Made by a program: the position numbers and the translations under genes. From contig NZ_JAHHZF010000016.1 of assembly GCF_018729455.1 (NCBI RefSeq), forward strand, positions 1-64,000: a DNA stretch of 64,000 bases. The letters run 5' to 3'. This DNA is from Prosthecodimorpha staleyi (GTDB lineage: Bacteria; Pseudomonadota; Alphaproteobacteria; Rhizobiales; Ancalomicrobiaceae). The notes below the pieces were generated by a model that was given only the letters and a program-made list of their open reading frames with translations, had not been told where the DNA came from and made no database searches. This document shows positions 53,595-62,206 of the stretch, piece after piece; the stretch's first letter is position 1; each line of letters begins with the position of its first letter.

Positions 53595-55715
53595 GTGACG
53601 ACCGGACTGGAGGCGTTGAATCTACGGCGCGTCACGGCTTTCTCTCGTGGGATCATAGAGATCCCGACTCTCGGAATTCTTCTCGGGGTGGAGACGTTTG
53701 TACCCCGACCTCGAGCGCGAGCAAATCCGTCGGACTTGGATGCAGTGGTCGGCTGGGGCTTCAAGGCCACGGCGACTCGGGCGCGCGGCTTCGCCTCCCG
53801 CAATGGGTTGCGCTACATCGCCCTCGAAGACGGCTTCCTGCGCTCGGCCGGCAACAGTGTCGTCAAGCCGCCGCCCATTTCGGTCGTGCTCGACGATCTC
53901 GGCATCTATTACGAAGCGCGCCAGCCTTCGCGTCTGGAAACGCTGATCATGCAATCCGCTAGCGATCCGGGCCTGATGGCGACCGGTCGTGAGGCGCGGC
54001 GGCGCATGGTCGACCTGGGGCTGACCAAGTACAATACGCTTGGCAAGGGGCATCCGGCCGACCGTCTCGGTCGCCGGCGCCGCGTGCTTCTGATCGATCA
54101 GACCTTCAACGATCAGTCCGTCGCCGGGGCGGGGGCCTCTGCGGTCACCTTCCAGCGCATGCTGTCGGAGGCTCTGGCCGCCTACGAAGCCTCCGACATC
54201 GTGGTCAAGTCCCATCCAGACGTGATTGCCGGCCGGGCACGCGGCTATCTCGATCAGGATGCGGCCCGCCATGGCGTGGACGTGCTGCGCGAGCATCTCG
54301 GCACCTATGAACTGTTACCCTGGTTTGACGAGATTTGGACGGTCTCGAGCGGTTTCGGCTTCGAGGCCTTGATGGCCGGCGCAAAGGTGTGCTGTTTCGC
54401 GGCCGCCTTCTACGCCGGCTGGGGCCTGACCGACGACAGCCGGTCGGAAGTACGGGCCCAGGCCTGGATGAAACGCAGAACGCGCGGCATTACGGCCGAT
54501 ATGCTGGCCGCCGCCGCGCTGGTCGCCTATCCGCGATATGCCGATCCGGTGCGCGACGAAGCGCTGTCGGCCTTGACGGCCATGGACCGGCTGGCGGCCT
54601 GGCGCGACCGGTATCTCGTCGAGACGCGCAATTTCGTCGCGGTCGGCTTTTCGACCCAGAAGCGCGTGGTGGCGCGCAACTTCTTCGAAGCCGGGCCCGG
54701 CCATCTCAGTTTCTGCGAACCGGCGGAAGCGATCGAACTGGCGACGGCTCTCTCGGCGGGCCTGCTCGTCTGGGGCGACCGGATTGATCCCCAATTGGAG
54801 GAGACCGCTCGGCGGAGTGGACTGGCCGTCACCCGGCTGGGCCCGGGTCCGATCGACGCGCGGGCGGTGGCGACCGAAGCTGTCCCGCTTCCTTCGATCG
54901 CCCAAGACGATTTGGGCATCGACTATGATGCGACGCGTGCATCGAGTTTCGAAGACTTGGTCAATACCGCCGCGCTCGACCAGCTCATGGTCGCCCGGGC
55001 GGCGTATCTTGGCGAGCGCCTGGTCGCGCTGGATCGTGCCGCCGCGACCAGCGGTGGGGACCTCAAGGCGAGCGTGCTGGCGCGTGCCGAGGGGCGGCCG
55101 GTTGTGGTGGTGGTCGGAGATCTGCTGAACAAGGCGCAGACGCGACTGGGCCAGGCGGCGATCCGGAACAACCGGGCGCTGCTGCGCGCCGCGCGCCGCG
55201 AGGCACCCGACGCCTACGTGGTCTTCATGGAGCCACCGGGGCTGGAATCGCGCCGGCGCGCCGGCTGGATCCCGCATGCCGCGCTCCGCCCCTACGCCGA
55301 TCTCATCCTGTGCGACCCGGACATGTCGGCATTGTTCGAGATTGCGGCGGAGGTGCATGTCAACACCTCCTCGCTCGGGCTCCTGGCCTTGCTCTACGGC
55401 GCCAAGGTGGTCTCCTGGGGCATGCCGGCCTATGCCGGCTGGGGGGTAACGGAAGACCGGGCGCCGATCCCGCGCCGCAATCGCCGCCTCAGCCGGGACG
55501 AACTGCTGGCCGCGATCTTCCTGCTCTATCCCCGCTATCTCGATCCCCAGACCGGAATTCCCTGCGAAGCGGAGGATCTGGTGCGGCGGATCGAGACTCT
55601 CGGGCCGGGGCCGGCCCGTTCCCTGACGAGTGGCCGGCGCCTGCGCAACCAGTTGATCCGGCTCGAGGCGACGGTGCGCCATATTCTGTTCGGATGGATG
55701 GGCGACAAGTCCTGA
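53595..55715 (+). CDS. kpsC: Capsule polysaccharide biosynthesis protein, two-domain KpsC-like Kdo transferase
   Basis: Two tandem copies of the KpsC/KpsS-type glycosyltransferase fold are visible. The first has VGWGFKATATRARGFA, YIALEDGFLRSAG, DDLGIYYEARQPSRLE, VKSHPDV and FYAGWGLTDD; the second repeats DDLGIDYDATRASSFE and PAYAGWGVTEDRAP. In E. coli KpsC adds alternating beta-Kdo residues that link capsule to phospholipid. GTG 53595, behind AGGGGAAACGG, gives 706 residues, close to the usual KpsC length; the frame extends to an ATG at 53457 whose added 46 residues lack family features. Divergence from rkpA supports a shared capsule role. Confidence 0.85.
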   Translation: MTTGLEALNLRRVTAFSRGIIEIPTLGILLGVETFVPRPRARANPSDLDAVVGWGFKATATRARGFASRNGLRYIALEDGFLRSAGNSVVKPPPISVVLDDLGIYYEARQPSRLETLIMQSASDPGLMATGREARRRMVDLGLTKYNTLGKGHPADRLGRRRRVLLIDQTFNDQSVAGAGASAVTFQRMLSEALAAYEASDIVVKSHPDVIAGRARGYLDQDAARHGVDVLREHLGTYELLPWFDEIWTVSSGFGFEALMAGAKVCCFAAAFYAGWGLTDDSRSEVRAQAWMKRRTRGITADMLAAAALVAYPRYADPVRDEALSALTAMDRLAAWRDRYLVETRNFVAVGFSTQKRVVARNFFEAGPGHLSFCEPAEAIELATALSAGLLVWGDRIDPQLEETARRSGLAVTRLGPGPIDARAVATEAVPLPSIAQDDLGIDYDATRASSFEDLVNTAALDQLMVARAAYLGERLVALDRAAATSGGDLKASVLARAEGRPVVVVVGDLLNKAQTRLGQAAIRNNRALLRAARREAPDAYVVFMEPPGLESRRRAGWIPHAALRPYADLILCDPDMSALFEIAAEVHVNTSSLGLLALLYGAKVVSWGMPAYAGWGVTEDRAPIPRRNRRLSRDELLAAIFLLYPRYLDPQTGIPCEAEDLVRRIETLGPGPARSLTSGRRLRNQLIRLEATVRHILFGWMGDKS

Positions 55716-55796
55716 CGGGTATGCCTCGCGGCTGGCTTCGGCGGCCGATAAGGCCGGCCACCGGTGGTCGCTGGTCGGTTCGGGCAGGCCGGGGCT

Positions 55797-56984
55797 TCAG
55801 ACCACGACGGTCAGGGTCTCTGCCGCCCGGGTCACCCCCGTGTAGAGCCAGCGATCCCGGTGCTCCCGGAACGCGAAGGCTTCGTCGAACAGGACCACAT
55901 CGTCCCATTGCGAGCCCTGCGCCTTGTGCACCGTCAGCGCATATCCGTAGTCGAACTCGTCGGAGGAACGGCGCATCTGCCATGACAGATCGCCCTCCTT
56001 GCCTTCGAAGAAATCCGGCAGGACCGAGACGTGAATGCGTGCCCGCGTGCCGGCCTCGTCGGGCGCGACATCGTATTTCAGGTAGCCGCCTTTCGGTTCC
56101 TTGCGCCGATTGACCCGGAAGATGCCGCCGTTCTGCAGACCCTTGGACTTGTCGTTGCGCAGGCAGACCAGTTTCTCGCCGACCTCGGGATGCGGACTTG
56201 TATAGCCGCGCAGTTCCCGGATGCGCTTGTTGTAGCCGTGCCGGGTCCGGTTCAGGCCGACCAGAACCTGGTCGGCGGCCAGGATCCGTTCGGCATCGAT
56301 GTCCCGACGCCGTATCACGCTCGATCGGCCGAAATGCCCGATTTCGAGCGGCCGGCCCTCGCGGATGTCCATCGACATGCGAACGATCGGATTGTCGGCC
56401 GCCTGCCGATGGACCTCGGTCAGCATCACGTCCGGCTCCGCTTCGGTGAAGAAGCCGCCGCCCTTGATCGGCGGCAACTGGGCCGGATCGCCCAGGACGA
56501 GCGTCGGCTTGCCGAAGGAAAGCAGGTCGCGGCCCAGTTCCTCGTCGACCATCGAACACTCGTCGATGACGATCAGTTTGGCCTTGGAGACGTCGCTTTG
56601 ATGGTTGATGGCGAAGGAGAAGGTTTCCTCCTCCTCGTCCTCGGCCGACTTGCGGCGTGGGCGGTAGATCATGCTGTGGATTGTGGTCGCGCCTTCGCAG
56701 CCCTTCTGGCGCATAACCATCGCCGCCTTGCCCGTGAAGGCGCCGAAGCAGACATCGCCGTCGATCCCTTCGGCGACATGGCGGGCAAGCGTCGTCTTGC
56801 CCGTGCCGGCGAAGCCGAACAGGCGGAAGACCTGCGGATGGCGTCCCTTCAGCCAGTCCTTGACGGCCTTGAGCGCCGCATCCTGTTCGACAGACCAATC
56901 CAAGGGCGCGTCCGACACTGGAACGAAACAAGAATCATCGGCACGGTACCGGCTCGCCGACAAGTCTGCAACCGAAGCCACCAA
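55797..56984 (-). CDS. RecD/Dda-like superfamily 1 DNA helicase
   Basis: The 395-residue ATPase has Walker A FGFAGTGKTT (56-65), Walker B VIDECSM (D141, E142), GDPAQLPP, and the C-terminal UvrD_C_2 segment YALTVHKAQGSQWDDVVLF with LYTGVTRA. It would unwind DNA 5'-3'. No ATG lies near the N-terminus; a TTG at 56984 or the next GTG codon would start it, without a strong ribosome site, so the N-terminus is uncertain. It is convergent with the kpsC gene and functionally unrelated to its neighbours. Confidence 0.88.
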   Translation of the reverse strand: MVASVADLSASRYRADDSCFVPVSDAPLDWSVEQDAALKAVKDWLKGRHPQVFRLFGFAGTGKTTLARHVAEGIDGDVCFGAFTGKAAMVMRQKGCEGATTIHSMIYRPRRKSAEDEEEETFSFAINHQSDVSKAKLIVIDECSMVDEELGRDLLSFGKPTLVLGDPAQLPPIKGGGFFTEAEPDVMLTEVHRQAADNPIVRMSMDIREGRPLEIGHFGRSSVIRRRDIDAERILAADQVLVGLNRTRHGYNKRIRELRGYTSPHPEVGEKLVCLRNDKSKGLQNGGIFRVNRRKEPKGGYLKYDVAPDEAGTRARIHVSVLPDFFEGKEGDLSWQMRRSSDEFDYGYALTVHKAQGSQWDDVVLFDEAFAFREHRDRWLYTGVTRAAETLTVVV

Positions 56985-57091
56985 ACGCGCCGATCATGAT
57001 GGGACGAACAAAGCCCGGCGTAACACCCGGCAATCCATACGCCGCCACGGCGGCGCTCCGTCGGCAGAATTCGGGCACCGGCCGGTCGGAT

Positions 57092-57826
57092 TCAGCGGGC
57101 GAGCGCCATGGCCCGGTCGAAGGCCGGGCCGAAGCCCTTCAGGGCGACTTTGAGGATGACGTTGCCGCCGGATGCGGCCTCGGCGGTCAGGTTCAAGGTC
57201 TGCGCTTTGCGCAGGGTCGCCACGGCCTTGGCGTCCAGGCTCAACGGCACGACACATCCGCCGGGCAGGCAGGTTCGGAACTTCGCCGTCGAGAGCGGCG
57301 GCGCCGCCTCTGGCTGGAGATCCACGCCCCGTTCGATGACCAGGCCGAACGGCAGGATGGCGGTCCCCTCGGTCTTCTCGCCGCCGGACAGTCGGAGTTC
57401 GATCGCCAGGATGCGCTGCCGGGTCGTCCCGTCGAACTGTTGCAACACGACCGAACACCGGCGCGGGCCCGGTCCGGCTCGTCCCGAGGCGGGGGCCGGT
57501 TCCTGCAGGCAGATCACCCTCCAGCCGTCGTACGTCTCCTCGATCGTGGACGGGGTCACATCCTGCGATGACGGCCCCGATGCGCCCGACGGCGACAGGG
57601 CAGGGGCCGTCGCGGCGGCATTGCTCGCCGGAGCGCCGACGGGTGCCGCAGGGCGCTGGCTGGCGGCCGGCCTGATCGACTGTGCTTCGGTGATCGACGT
57701 GCCTGCCAGCACGGCGATCGCAGTGATCACGGCAGCAACAGGTCCGGCCGGTCGAGGCGCATGGCGCCTCACATGATCAGGCACACGCGGACAGCCGGAA
57801 GACCGGTTCGGGCGCATCGACCGCAT
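57092..57826 (-). CDS. Invasion-associated locus B (IalB) family secreted protein
   Basis: The 244-residue protein has an arginine-rich start, a hydrophobic export segment (about 28-48) and a Pro/Ala/Ser linker to residue 95. The IalB-like domain follows: YDGWRVICL, RRCSVVLQQ, LPFGLVIERGVDLQ, FRTCLPGGCVVPLSLD and ALKGFGPAFDRA. The paired cysteines fit a periplasmic disulphide. IalB homologues are common in Hyphomicrobiales and their function is mostly unknown. GGAG lies 6 bases before ATG 57826; ATG 57817 is also possible. Confidence 0.85.
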   Translation of the reverse strand: MRSMRPNRSSGCPRVPDHVRRHAPRPAGPVAAVITAIAVLAGTSITEAQSIRPAASQRPAAPVGAPASNAAATAPALSPSGASGPSSQDVTPSTIEETYDGWRVICLQEPAPASGRAGPGPRRCSVVLQQFDGTTRQRILAIELRLSGGEKTEGTAILPFGLVIERGVDLQPEAAPPLSTAKFRTCLPGGCVVPLSLDAKAVATLRKAQTLNLTAEAASGGNVILKVALKGFGPAFDRAMALAR

Positions 57827-57842
57827 TCGCCTCTCCGGTCGC

Positions 57843-60503
57843 TCAGAATGCCACCTTCATGCCGCCGCGCACCGAACCGGCACGGGCATGATCGGAGGTG
57901 AGGGTGCCGTCGATGTCCGAGAAGATGCTGACATTCTTCACCAGGACGATATCGAAGCCGAGCCCGACCGTGGTTCCGTAGATCGTCCGATCGCCGAGCG
58001 CGCGCACCGTGAAGTCGGTATCGAGCACGGTTGCGCCATAGCCGGTCTTGCCGATGGTCTCTTGCGCGAAGCCGGCGGCCTTGAGCCAGTAGTTCATCGG
58101 GCGGCCTTCCGAACTGGTCTGATAGTTCAGCTTGGCTTCGAAGCGCTGCTCCAGGCCCTGCGCGGTGTGGGCGTCGTAGCGGACATTCTGCGACGAGCCG
58201 CGCTCCCTGTAGCCGTCATAGGCGGCGGCGACGTAGCGCGCCTTCAGGCTCGGCGTCAGCGACCAGCGATCGCCGAGCGCGAAGCGGGTGGCGAGCGCCA
58301 GTTCGCCCGCGCCGAACCAGCCGTCGAAGCTGCCGGTGGCGGTTTCGCCACCGCTTCCAATCCGGCGCTTGGTTTCGGTCCGGATGTAGCCGCCGGCCAG
58401 CACCGCATCGAGCCAGGCGGTGCCGAGCGTGCGCCGGGCATAGCCACCGGCCAGGCCGATATCGCCGCTCGACGAGCCGGAACCGCCATCCAGCGTGGAC
58501 GAGGTCTTGCCGCCGCCGCCGAAGGTGCCGAAGCGCCAGTCGTCATGCTGATGGTCGATACCGCCCGCGAGGCCCCACTGGCGCGATTGCAGGGCGCCCT
58601 GGCCGCCGCTGGCATCCTGCTGGCGCGCAGCGGCGAGGCTGCGCAGCCAGACCAGGTTGCCATAGGCGTCATAGGTGGTGCCCTGGCCGATCGAGCCGGT
58701 CTGAATGTCGGTCGGCGAGGGCCGGGCGGTGGTGTCGGCGTAACCGAGCGGCGCGCCGGAGGTGCGGACCGGGCGCGGTGCGTCGATGGCGATGATGTCG
58801 CCGACCAGGCCCAGGATGCCGCTTGAGAAGTCGCGCACCATGCTGGGGCTGGCCGAAACCGTCTTGTTGTCGACGACGACGATGTTGCCGGCCTTGGTGT
58901 CCGGATCGATGCCGGAGGTGATCAGCGTCAGCGACTTGTCCCTGACGTTGATCTGGTTCGAGTTGACCAGATAGTCCTCGACCGCCAGCGTATACGAGCC
59001 GGTGTGGAAATTGATGGTGTTCCCGGTCGTCGAGTTGAAGTCGACCGCACCGTTGAAGCGCGCCGAATTGTAGACGTTGAGCGTGTTGTTCGAGCCGTTA
59101 TACCAAATGGCCGCGGAACCGCCGGAGATGCGGCCGCTGGCATTGATGGTGCTGCCGGACCCGCCGATCTCGATGCCGTAGGTCCCGCCCGAGACCCGGC
59201 CACCGGCCCCGACGGTGACCGTCGTCGTACCGGTGTCGTTATAGGCATAGATGCCGCGGCGCGTGCCCCCGGTCACCTTGCCGTCGACCGAGATCGTCTG
59301 GATGCCGCCGAAGGCGTGGGAGTTGATGCCATCGTCCCCGCCCGTAATCTTGCCGCTGGTTTGGACGATGGTCTGGTTGCCGCCGAAGGTGTTGGCTTCG
59401 ATGCCGGAGATCGTGCCGATGACGTTCCCGGCCGTCTGGACCTTGGTGTCGCCCGTGCCCAGGTGACTGACCTCGATGGCCGCTTTGCCGTAGATCAGGC
59501 CGGCGGTCTGGACGACCGTTAGGTCCCCCGTATTGGAGGAATAGTTGCCGACATAGAGACCTCCGGAATAGGGCTCCGTCGATCCGATCGTGCCGGATAC
59601 GGTGACGTTGGTGTCGCCGGTACCCCCATTGAACAGCAAGGCACCGGCTCCGGAACCGATGATCGAACCGCCCTTCTGGGTGAAAGTCAGGTCGGTGGAA
59701 TTCGGACCATTCTGCACGTAAACGCCGTAGCTGCCGGCACCAAGCGACTGAACGGTGCTCGATGTCGTGACGTTGGTGTGCCCGGTGCCGGCATTGTAGG
59801 CATAGATCCCGTAGGAATCGCCCGTGATGGATCCGCCGTTCTGGACGATGTCGAGGTTCTTGGCGGTGATGCCGTTGGAGACGTAGAGCGTGTTGAGCGT
59901 CCCGGCCACGGCCACCGAGGTGTTCCCAGTGCCACCGTTAAAGGCCTCGATGCCGCTATAGCCGCCGGAGATCGTGCCGCCCGTCTGATTGATGGTCAAA
60001 TCGGTCGTATTGGAATTGGTCGAGACGCTCAGACCGGTCAGGGCCCCTGACAGTTCGCCGGCACTCGTAATGGTCGTTGCGCCGGTGCCGCCGTTGTAGA
60101 CATACAGTCCGAAAGCGAATCCGACGATCTCGCTGCCCGCCTCAGCCGTGACTGTCATGGAGCCGCCGACGGTGTCGACATAGGCACCGAAAGTTTCAAG
60201 CGGCCCGACGGTCTTGTAGGTCTTCTCGAACAGGACCGATCCGTTCAAAAAATTGTTGCCGCGCGTCTCCCCCGAGCAGACGGTGATGTCGCCGTTATAC
60301 ATGCAGTCGGCGCGGGCGGGGCCGATGGCGAAGAGCAGACCGACGCCGGCCAGGATCGCGCTGGCCGCCACGCTGCCGAGCAGCCGTTCGACTGTCCGGC
60401 CTTGATCCGACACATCTATGGCGGGCAATGCGGCGGATGAGCCGGCCCATTGGCACGGGGATCCGAGGGCACAAGCGGGCGCATGGCGAACGAAGCTGAG
60501 CAT
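57843..60503 (-). CDS. Autotransporter (type V secretion) with beta-helix passenger
   Basis: The 886-residue protein has an N-terminal hydrophobic export segment (about 53-73, ending GPARADC) preceded by an unusually long 50-residue leader. Residues 75-500 form a glycine/threonine-rich passenger of imperfect 35-40-residue repeats, each with a TDLT or N-T-V strand followed by QTGGTI- and YGI-like turns, as in pectate-lyase-like beta-helices. About 620-886 is the outer-membrane barrel ending in VAF with terminal phenylalanine. GGAG lies 6 bases before ATG 60503. It is probably a surface adhesin. Confidence 0.88.
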   Translation of the reverse strand: MLSFVRHAPACALGSPCQWAGSSAALPAIDVSDQGRTVERLLGSVAASAILAGVGLLFAIGPARADCMYNGDITVCSGETRGNNFLNGSVLFEKTYKTVGPLETFGAYVDTVGGSMTVTAEAGSEIVGFAFGLYVYNGGTGATTITSAGELSGALTGLSVSTNSNTTDLTINQTGGTISGGYSGIEAFNGGTGNTSVAVAGTLNTLYVSNGITAKNLDIVQNGGSITGDSYGIYAYNAGTGHTNVTTSSTVQSLGAGSYGVYVQNGPNSTDLTFTQKGGSIIGSGAGALLFNGGTGDTNVTVSGTIGSTEPYSGGLYVGNYSSNTGDLTVVQTAGLIYGKAAIEVSHLGTGDTKVQTAGNVIGTISGIEANTFGGNQTIVQTSGKITGGDDGINSHAFGGIQTISVDGKVTGGTRRGIYAYNDTGTTTVTVGAGGRVSGGTYGIEIGGSGSTINASGRISGGSAAIWYNGSNNTLNVYNSARFNGAVDFNSTTGNTINFHTGSYTLAVEDYLVNSNQINVRDKSLTLITSGIDPDTKAGNIVVVDNKTVSASPSMVRDFSSGILGLVGDIIAIDAPRPVRTSGAPLGYADTTARPSPTDIQTGSIGQGTTYDAYGNLVWLRSLAAARQQDASGGQGALQSRQWGLAGGIDHQHDDWRFGTFGGGGKTSSTLDGGSGSSSGDIGLAGGYARRTLGTAWLDAVLAGGYIRTETKRRIGSGGETATGSFDGWFGAGELALATRFALGDRWSLTPSLKARYVAAAYDGYRERGSSQNVRYDAHTAQGLEQRFEAKLNYQTSSEGRPMNYWLKAAGFAQETIGKTGYGATVLDTDFTVRALGDRTIYGTTVGLGFDIVLVKNVSIFSDIDGTLTSDHARAGSVRGGMKVAF

Positions 60504-60568
60504 CAGCATCTCCGGCCGGATCGAACGGTTCAAACTGGTGAAGTCCAACGAATCATTGGGTGAATCGC

Positions 60569-60598
60569 ATGGTTAATCGGTATCGTAATGTTGGTTAA
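60569..60598 (-). promoter_or_regulatory. Two CtrA-like half-sites upstream of the autotransporter
   Basis: On the minus strand TTAACCAT occurs at 60576-60569 and TTAACCAA at 60598-60591, 22 bases apart, or two helical turns. TTAACCAT is the CtrA half-site known from alphaproteobacteria. Both lie 65-95 bp upstream of the autotransporter start, in an AT-rich stretch. Confidence 0.45.
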
Positions 60599-60728
60599 TT
60601 CTGCAATAACGGAACAATCAAAGACTTGCAGATTTGCCGCGTTTGCGCCGTCGATAGGCGTATTCCGACCGGCCTTGTCACATGCCCGGGCGGCCATGGT
60701 GCTTCCGCCCGGCAATGATCTGAGTTGA

Positions 60729-60744
60729 ATTCATTTAAATGAAT
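60729..60744. promoter_or_regulatory. Perfect 16-bp palindrome ATTCATTTAAATGAAT
   Basis: A perfect palindrome lies 127 bp before the inositol-monophosphatase-family gene in a 367-bp gap that is otherwise without genes. It contains TCATTT and AAATGA, the same hexamers as the candidate operator at 13072 but in inverted order and without spacer. It could be an operator for a dimeric repressor. Confidence 0.4.
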
Positions 60745-60870
60745 ATATCGGGCCGGTGCTCATCCGCGGCGGCGGCTTTTGCAGGGACGTCACGATTGTC
60801 ATCCCGGCCAATCCGGCGCAAAACCTGCGGCGACGCCAGCAAGGCTTCTCGTCGGGATGAGGATACTGTG

Positions 60871-61671
60871 ATGGACGACCGCGCGCTGGCCCTGCGCCTG
60901 CATGCCGCCTGCTCGATCGCCACCGAGGCCGGCGCCCTGGCGCGGCGTCTGTTCCTGGAACGGCCTCAAGGCGACTACGCCCTGAAGGGTCCGCAGGACT
61001 ACCTGACCGAGGCCGATGGCGCCGTCGAGGCGCTGGTGCGCGCGCGCCTAGCGGCCGTCTTCCCCGACGACGGCATGATCGGCGAGGAGACTGGCGGGTC
61101 GGCCGCCGCGGCGACCTGGATCGTCGATCCGATCGACGGGACGGCCAATTTCGCGCGGGGCGTGCCGCATTTCTGCGTCTCGATCGGGCTCCTGGTCGAC
61201 GGGCGCCCGGAACTCGGTGCGATCGCGGCGCCGATGCAGAGCGAACTCTACGCCGCACGACGCGGCCAGGGCGCGACGTTGAACGGGCGCCCGATCCGCG
61301 CGGCGTCGACCGGCGCGCTGGCGGAAGCGGTGGTCGAACTCGGCTGGTCGCCGCGCCGCCCGGCAGCCGACTATCTGGCGCTGACCGAACGGGTGCTGGC
61401 ATCCGGCGCCAGCGTCCGCCGCGCCGGGTCGGGCACGCTCGGTCTCGCCTATGTGGCGGCCGGGCGCTCCGACGGCTATGCCGAACTGCATATCCGTGCG
61501 TGGGATGTCCTGGCCGCCCTGGTACTGGTCGCCGAGGCCGGCGGCCTGACCAGCGATTTCTTCGCCGAGCCCGACTGGCTGGCCGGTGCCCCGGTGCTGG
61601 CCGCCGCGCCGGGGATCGGCACGGCGCTTTCGGAAATGGTCGGGATCTCGCTTTCCCCTACGAGATCATAA
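60871..61671 (+). CDS. Inositol monophosphatase family protein
   Basis: The 266-residue Mg2+-dependent phosphatase has E72/E73 in GEET, D86 and D89 in WIVDPIDGTANF, and the distal metal motif AWDVLAALVLVAEAGG. Family members hydrolyse inositol phosphate, histidinol phosphate, fructose-1,6-bisphosphate or 3'-phosphoadenosine 5'-phosphate; the sequence does not decide which. ATG 60871 follows GAGGATACTGTG; a GTG one codon earlier is possible. Confidence 0.92.
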   Translation: MDDRALALRLHAACSIATEAGALARRLFLERPQGDYALKGPQDYLTEADGAVEALVRARLAAVFPDDGMIGEETGGSAAAATWIVDPIDGTANFARGVPHFCVSIGLLVDGRPELGAIAAPMQSELYAARRGQGATLNGRPIRAASTGALAEAVVELGWSPRRPAADYLALTERVLASGASVRRAGSGTLGLAYVAAGRSDGYAELHIRAWDVLAALVLVAEAGGLTSDFFAEPDWLAGAPVLAAAPGIGTALSEMVGISLSPTRS

Positions 61672-62206
61672 CCTTGGCGGCGGGCCGGCATCCGTGCGCA
61701 GCGGCTGCGAACGTTTTGGATTCAGCGGCACTCAAGCACCCGCCCGATCGATACTTGCGAAAATTGAGCATTTTTCGACTTCCATCAAATATGTCAGTCG
61801 TCGTTATGGTTCTTTACACAAACGCAAGACTTTGATGTCATCGTATTCGTAGCCAGGGTGATTCGTTATCGCCTTTGCCGCTCGCCCTTCGGGCGTTTCC
61901 TCCCAAGACTGGGCCGCCGCTTCGACGGCCCTTTTTTTTGCCCGAAGCCCGACCTCTGTCGGGCCATCGGCCGGTGGATGCGGGGCCCGCAAGCCGGGAG
62001 CGGGCCATCGGCAGGCCCGAGAGCAGGGCGCGCCCGTCGAGGGCAGAGGTCGGCATCGGCGTGCATCGAACCGCTGGCATCCTTGGGCGATCGGCGCCAT
62101 AACTGACTCCGTCGCACCATGAGGGGCCCTCCCAACGGGCTGATCGACAAACATATTCAAGAATTTGGGTGTTCGGCCGGAGCCGGGGCCGAAGGCGGGG
62201 TCTGCC
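61672..62206. other. 535-bp intergenic region with AT-rich patch, terminator and an opposing small reading frame
   Basis: No gene is certain here. Bases 61740-61840 are AT-rich. On the minus strand an open frame ends at 61804 with a plausible C-terminus (HPGYEYDDIKVLRLCKEP), using codons such as AAA, TTG, CGT and TGT that are unusual for this GC-rich DNA; upstream it runs into sequence that looks non-coding. On the plus strand a strong terminator ends at 61939. The region could contain a small RNA or the remnant of a foreign gene. Confidence 0.4.
61911..61939 (+). terminator. Rho-independent terminator with eight-T tail
   Basis: GGGCCG pairs with CGGCCC around a nine-base CCGCTTCGA loop region, directly followed by eight T residues. 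It is the strongest intrinsic terminator in the window. It lies 240 bp beyond the inositol-monophosphatase-family stop, so it ends either that long 3' leader or an independent small transcript. Confidence 0.7.

Noticed and set aside
55716-55796. CCACCGGTGG palindrome between the kpsC-like and helicase genes.
   Set aside because: Ten bases of GC-rich palindrome without a T-run or paired sites are expected by chance here.
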